From contig NZ_KB910516.1 in NCBI RefSeq assembly GCF_000372825.1, positions 3,515,825 through 3,579,824 on the forward strand: a stretch of DNA of 64,000 nt, read 5' to 3'. The translations under genes and the position numbers were made by a program. This stretch comes from Methylobacterium sp. 77. GTDB lineage: Bacteria > Pseudomonadota > Alphaproteobacteria > Rhizobiales > Beijerinckiaceae. This document shows, piece by piece, positions 60,644 to 64,000 of this stretch (position 1 is its first letter; every line of letters begins with the position of its first letter). The notes beneath the pieces are model-generated. The model had not been told where the DNA came from. It saw nothing but the letters and a program-made list of their open reading frames with translations, and did no database searches.

Positions 60644-61203
60644 TCCATTCCCAGGAGCCGCTTCTCCAACCGCGCCAGCATCCGGCCGAACACCGCCGGA
60701 TCGTCGAGGGCGCGGGCGAGGACGAGGCCGCCCTGGATCGCCAGGACGGCATCTTCGGCGAGCCATTCCGCTTCGCCGTGCTCCCGGCCGGCGCGGACCA
60801 GCGCCTGCGCCAGGGCACTACGCCACGCCAGGAAGTAGCCGCCAATTCGCTCCGCGAACCCGTCGCGCCCCTCCGTGAGGGCGAGGGCGCCGACGAGGCA
60901 GACCCGGCGGCCCGAGCGGAAATACGAATCCGTCTCCGACAGCATCAGTCGGATGGCCGCCTGCGGGTCGGTGCCTTCGCGCAGGGGGGCGTAGATGCGC
61001 TCCTCGAACCAGCCGCCGATGGCGTCGAGGACGGCCTCAGCCATCTCGACCTTTCCGCCGGGAAAGGCGTGGTAGAGGCTGCCCTTGCCGAGCCCGGTCC
61101 GGGCTCCGATGAGGGCGAGGCTCGCGCCCTCGTAGCCGTATTCACGAAACACCTCGGCGATCGCGGGGATCGCATCCTCCCGCGCTCCCGGCTTCTTCGC
61201 CAT
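60640..61203 (-). CDS. TetR-family transcriptional regulator
   Basis: The 187-residue protein starts [20 protein letters not shown]. The helix-turn-helix ([33 protein letters not shown]) lies at about residues 19-51. A helical ligand domain follows (SDTDSYF-like, [17 protein letters not shown]). It is the second gene after the DUF1348 gene, and the 16-bp palindrome upstream of that gene is its likely operator, implying autoregulation. Inducer unknown. Confidence 0.93.
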   Translation of the reverse strand: MAKKPGAREDAIPAIAEVFREYGYEGASLALIGARTGLGKGSLYHAFPGGKVEMAEAVLDAIGGWFEERIYAPLREGTDPQAAIRLMLSETDSYFRSGRRVCLVGALALTEGRDGFAERIGGYFLAWRSALAQALVRAGREHGEAEWLAEDAVLAIQGGLVLARALDDPAVFGRMLARLEKRLLGMD

Positions 61204-61210
61204 GCCCCGG

Positions 61211-61684
61211 TCAGAGCCCGAGATCGGTGAGGCCGGGATGATCCTCGGGGCGCGGCGCGCTGCGGTCCCAGTGGAACTTGCGCTCCGATTCGGAGATCGC
61301 GAGGTCGTTGATGCTGGCATGCCGGACGCACATCAGCCCGTTGGCGTCGAACTCCCAGTTCTCGTTGCCGTAGGCGCGGAACCAGTCGCCCGCCGCATCG
61401 TGGAACTCGTAGGCGAAGCGCACGGCGATGCGGTTCTCGGTGAAGGCCCAGATCTCCTTGATCAGCCGGTACTCGTGTTCCTTCGCCCATTTCCGCGTGA
61501 GGAAATCGACGATGGCGGGGCGGCCCGAGAAGATGTCGGAGCGGTTCCGCCAGCGGCTGTCGGCGGTATAGGCCAGGGAGACCTTCTCCGGATTGCAGCC
61601 GTTCCAGCCGTTCTCGGCGGCGCGGACTTTCTGGATCGCGCTCTCGCGGGTGAACGGGGGTAGCGGCGGGCGGGATTCGGACAT
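61211..61684 (-). CDS. DUF1348 / NTF2-like protein
   Basis: The 157-residue protein has the DUF1348 pattern: [58 protein letters not shown] and [14 protein letters not shown]. Function is unknown. The ATG at 61684 lies just downstream of the palindromic operator, and the tetR gene follows after seven bases on the same strand, so this is probably the gene the regulator controls. Confidence 0.92.
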   Translation of the reverse strand: MSESRPPLPPFTRESAIQKVRAAENGWNGCNPEKVSLAYTADSRWRNRSDIFSGRPAIVDFLTRKWAKEHEYRLIKEIWAFTENRIAVRFAYEFHDAAGDWFRAYGNENWEFDANGLMCVRHASINDLAISESERKFHWDRSAPRPEDHPGLTDLGL

Positions 61685-61708
61685 GGGCTCGGGCTCCTGT
61701 GATGATCT

Positions 61709-61724
61709 GTACCGATCGGTACAA
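61709..61724 (-). promoter_or_regulatory. TetR-type operator, perfect palindrome
   Basis: tgtaccgatcggtaca is a perfect 16-bp palindrome, 25 bases upstream of the DUF1348 gene start. Size, symmetry and position fit a TetR operator controlling the DUF1348-tetR transcription unit. Confidence 0.8.
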
Positions 61725-61762
61725 ACATGGAGCCTTCGGGTCAAGACCTCGTGGAAGGGGCG

Positions 61763-62692
61763 TCAGGCATGGCCGAGGATCGCCAGCCAGGCGATGGTGG
61801 TCGCGGCGGCGAGCAGGGTCGAGAGCATGACGGCGGCGGCGATCAGCCCGGTCTCGGTCTTGTAACGAGCCGCGAGGAGGTAGGAGTTGATGCCCACCGG
61901 CATCGCCGCGAACAGGGTCGCGACGCCGGCATAGGCCGGGGGCATGGTGAAGACGTGGAAGGCGAGCACCCAGACCGCAAGGGGATGCAGCACGAGCTTC
62001 AGGGTGGTCACCACCATGGCGCCGGGCAGATCGTGGAGCACGCGGTAGCGCACCAGGCCGGCACCGAGGGCGATCAGCGCGCAGGTCGAAGCGGTGCCCG
62101 CGAGAGCGTCGACCAGCGACTTCACCATCCCGACAGGCGCCAGGCCGAACCCTTTCAGGCACAGGCCGATCATCAACGACAGGAAGATCGGGTTGCGGAA
62201 CAGGACGAGGCCGAGCCCCTTCACGCGCTGGAGGATCGATTGCTGCCCATCCGATTCGATGAGGAAGGTGGCGCAGCCCATCATCAGCGGCAGGTGGACC
62301 GCGAGCAGCATGAAGAGCGGAAAGGCGCCCGCATCGCCATAGGCCTGGAGGATCATCGGCACGCCGATGAAGATCGTGTTCGACTGGCTCGCGGCGAAGC
62401 CGTGCAGGATCGCCCCCGTCCGCCCGACGCCCTCGCGACGCAGGCCGATCAGTGACCCGACGAGCCAGGACAGGCCGGCCCCACCGAAATAGCTGAACCA
62501 GTACGACCAGGTGATCTCGCCGGAGAGGCCCGGCCGGGTCAGCGTCGCGATGATCAGCGCGGGAACGGCGATGGAGAAGACGTATTCGGACAGGCCGTCG
62601 CTGACCTTGTCCGACAGGAACCCGGCCAGCGCCGCGATCCAGCCGATCAGGATGAGCCCGAAGATCGGGGCGATGAGCGACAGCACGGTCAT
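61763..62692 (-). CDS. AEC-family (auxin efflux carrier-like) permease
   Basis: The 309-residue membrane protein has about ten hydrophobic segments, starting MTVLSLIAPIFGLILIGWIA. Family motifs are YVFSIAVPALIIATLTRP, FAASQSNTIFIGVPMILQAYG and LFAAMPVGINSYLLAARY. The start at 62692 was chosen; the frame is open another 36 codons without homology. AEC carriers export organic acids or related compounds; the substrate is not known here. Confidence 0.93.
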   Translation of the reverse strand: MTVLSLIAPIFGLILIGWIAALAGFLSDKVSDGLSEYVFSIAVPALIIATLTRPGLSGEITWSYWFSYFGGAGLSWLVGSLIGLRREGVGRTGAILHGFAASQSNTIFIGVPMILQAYGDAGAFPLFMLLAVHLPLMMGCATFLIESDGQQSILQRVKGLGLVLFRNPIFLSLMIGLCLKGFGLAPVGMVKSLVDALAGTASTCALIALGAGLVRYRVLHDLPGAMVVTTLKLVLHPLAVWVLAFHVFTMPPAYAGVATLFAAMPVGINSYLLAARYKTETGLIAAAVMLSTLLAAATTIAWLAILGHA

Positions 62693-62784
62693 CGAGGGGA
62701 GCCGGAGACCCTGAGGCGTCAGCCCGAAAAGTGGATTCCACCCTCCAGGCCAGACCGATGTGAGACGAGGAGCCGGACGCAAAA

Positions 62785-62825
62785 CGAATGGCCGCCGCAC
62801 GCAAGATGCATGCAGCGGCCATTCG
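62785..62825 (-). terminator. Intrinsic terminator of rpmB
   Basis: cgaatggccgc (62785-62795) and gcggccattcg (62815-62825) form a perfect 11-bp stem. On the minus strand the stem is followed directly by TTTT. It lies about 65 bases after the rpmB stop. Confidence 0.8.
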
Positions 62826-62891
62826 CTAGGAATCGGATATCAGCGTGATCGAAGCGGGTTTGTCGCCCGGATGCTCCGATCGGCGCGACCC

Positions 62892-63200
62892 TCAGGCCGC
62901 GGCGGCCGGGGTCTCGACTTCGGCAAGCTTCTTGTGAAGCTCACGCTTGATCAGGCGCGCCGTCTGCGACAGCTCGATCTCGCGGGCCTTGATGAGGAAG
63001 GCATCGAGGCCACCGCGGTGCTCGACCGAGCGCAGGGCGTGAGCCGTGACGCGCAGGCGGACCCGACGCTTCAGGGCGTCCGACTGCAGCGTGACCTGGC
63101 ACAGGTTCGGCAGGAACCGGCACTTGGTCTTACGGTTCGAGTGGCTCACGAGGTGGCCGGTCTGCACGGCTTTGCCCGTGAGTTCGCAACGGCGCGACAT
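62892..63200 (-). CDS. rpmB: 50S ribosomal protein L28
   Basis: The 102-residue protein begins [20 protein letters not shown], followed by [21 protein letters not shown] and [16 protein letters not shown], diagnostic for L28. Its C-terminal extension (to TPAAAA) is typical of alphaproteobacteria. It is a monocistronic unit with a clear promoter and terminator. Confidence 0.98.
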   Translation of the reverse strand: MSRRCELTGKAVQTGHLVSHSNRKTKCRFLPNLCQVTLQSDALKRRVRLRVTAHALRSVEHRGGLDAFLIKAREIELSQTARLIKRELHKKLAEVETPAAAA

Positions 63201-63510
63201 TGTTCTAAATCCCGTCTCGTTCCGCGTCTGACCGGGCGATGGCGGAAGACCGGTCGCAACGCGCCACGGGCCTCACGCACGCCAAACTCCGGTCGAGCGG
63301 CGTCTCATTGAAGGCGCGAGCCTATAGGTGACGGCCGGGGTATCCGTCAAGGGCGGGGCGGAGTTTTGCGCATCGCGACTGCCCCGATCCGCCCCGGCGG
63401 CGGTGCGGCCAAACGATGTGTTAACCACGAGCGGGGACGATGGCGAGACAATGCCGTCCGGTGTCTCGCGCCGGGCAGCCTCAAGCCTTGGAACCCCAGA
63501 GCCTCACGCC
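63201..63510. other. Divergent intergenic region between rpmB and the DUF3108 gene
   Basis: This 310-base stretch holds the rpmB promoter (63322-63350) and a leader of about 115 bases for rpmB. The remaining part (63351-63510) precedes the plus-strand gene; nothing else was recognised. Confidence 0.6.
63322..63350 (-). promoter_or_regulatory. Sigma-70-type promoter of rpmB
   Basis: On the minus strand TTGACG (63350-63345) and CTATAG (63327-63322) are separated by 17 bases. The expected transcription start is near 63315. Confidence 0.7.
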
Positions 63511-64000
63511 ATGTGCGCCATGCGCCACTTCCGAGCCAGCCTCCTCCGCGCCAGTCTTCTCGCCAGCTTGAGCGTGATTCCCGCATCCGAGGGATTCGCG
63601 CGCTCCAGATCCGCCGCCGTGAAGCCTGGCGCGCCGGCGACGGTCACGGTCGATTACGGCATCGCTCTTGCCGGCATTCCCATCGGCACCGCGCAGGTCT
63701 CCGGCCAGTTCGAGAGCGCGCGCTATCGCATGGACGTCTCGGCCCGTCTCACCGGCCTCGTCGGCGCGGTGACCGGCGGCATGGGCTCGGCCCGTGCCAG
63801 CGGCCTCATCGCCGAGGGCCCGCAGCCGAGCGCCTTCGCCATCTCCACCAAGACCTCGAATTCCGGCATCGCCGTGCGAATGGCCCTGGCGCGCGGCAAC
63901 GTCACGCTCTCCGAGGTGACGCCGCCCCTCATCGACATGGGCGACCGTGTCCCGGTGACCCCGGCCAACAAGCGCGGCATCGTCGATCCGGCGAGCGCCC
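63511..64000 (+). CDS. DUF3108 exported protein, N-terminal part (runs off the right edge)
   Basis: About 163 residues are visible from ATG 63511 (MCAMRHFRASLLRASLLASL). A signal peptide is cleaved near GFARS. The mature protein has the DUF3108 pattern VTVDYGIALAGIPIGTAQVSG, RYRMDVSARLTGLVGAVTGG and SAFAISTKTSNSG. The second ATG (fourth codon) is an alternative start. The gene is commonly found beside rpmB in Rhizobiales. Function is unknown, probably periplasmic. Confidence 0.85.
   Translation, partial: MCAMRHFRASLLRASLLASLSVIPASEGFARSRSAAVKPGAPATVTVDYGIALAGIPIGTAQVSGQFESARYRMDVSARLTGLVGAVTGGMGSARASGLIAEGPQPSAFAISTKTSNSGIAVRMALARGNVTLSEVTPPLIDMGDRVPVTPANKRGIVDPASA

Overview
The window is high-GC DNA from an alphaproteobacterium of the Rhizobiales/Hyphomicrobiales, most likely Methylobacterium or Methylorubrum. 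The genus is inferred. The evidence is the combination of a methylmalonyl-CoA mutase small subunit, a ChvI-ChvG-HprK-EIIA-HPr cluster, BolA/J-domain/CobS/CobT neighbours, an OlsB-type acyltransferase and the order rplU-rpmA-...-obgE-...-proB-proA-nadD-rsfS-rlmH-envC-ctpA-polysaccharide deacetylase. No rRNA, tRNA, CRISPR array, prophage or intact insertion sequence was seen. Most of the window is densely packed core chromosome.

Layout. 1-1750: the 3' end of a YafK-type L,D-transpeptidase gene, then an AT-rich segment with one orphan lipoprotein-sized gene (928-1359) and a structured inverted repeat. 1750-13150 (all minus): ribosomal proteins L21 and L27, ObgE, proline synthesis (ProB, ProA), NAD synthesis (NadD), ribosome factors (RsfS, RlmH) and cell-division/envelope proteins (EnvC, CtpA, divergent deacetylase). 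A two-gene DUF4926/DUF6883 module is inserted between obgE and proB. 13548-22274: HerA-like ATPase, a small Met/Gly-rich protein, OlsB-like acyltransferase, a divergent LysR/aldo-keto reductase pair, an NTF2-like protein, and a GST-QueG-SDR run. 22478-26393: UppP, methylmalonyl-CoA mutase small subunit, two small exported proteins.

26399-37252 (minus): a single-chain type IIG-like restriction-modification protein, a membrane diguanylate cyclase, LepA, a large hybrid sensor kinase and a HugZ-like protein. 37589-41738 (plus): the ChvI/ChvG two-component system followed by HPr kinase, EIIA and HPr, a regulatory rather than sugar-transporting PTS branch. 41818-46307: a short CelD-like protein whose end abuts a dispersed palindrome, a CobW-family metallochaperone and a D,D-carboxypeptidase with a long basic tail. 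46308-50645 (plus): KatG, then QueE-QueD-QueC, which make preQ0. QueG at 20353 performs the last step of queuosine synthesis.

50656-53911 (minus): a translationally coupled set of ligase-associated exonuclease, ATP-dependent DNA ligase and YjbQ. 53967-57369: TPR-methyltransferase, DUF1275 membrane protein, ArfB, BolA and J-domain protein. 57621-60643: aerobic cobaltochelatase subunits CobS and CobT with a possible 33-residue ORF between them. 60640-64000: a TetR regulator with a DUF1348 gene behind a perfect 16-bp operator, an AEC-family permease, ribosomal protein L28 and the start of a DUF3108 exported protein.

No complete unknown system was identified with confidence. The best candidates for novelty are the coupled DUF4926/DUF6883 pair, the AT-rich island with its structured repeat, the solitary type IIG-like enzyme, and the exonuclease-ligase-YjbQ unit.
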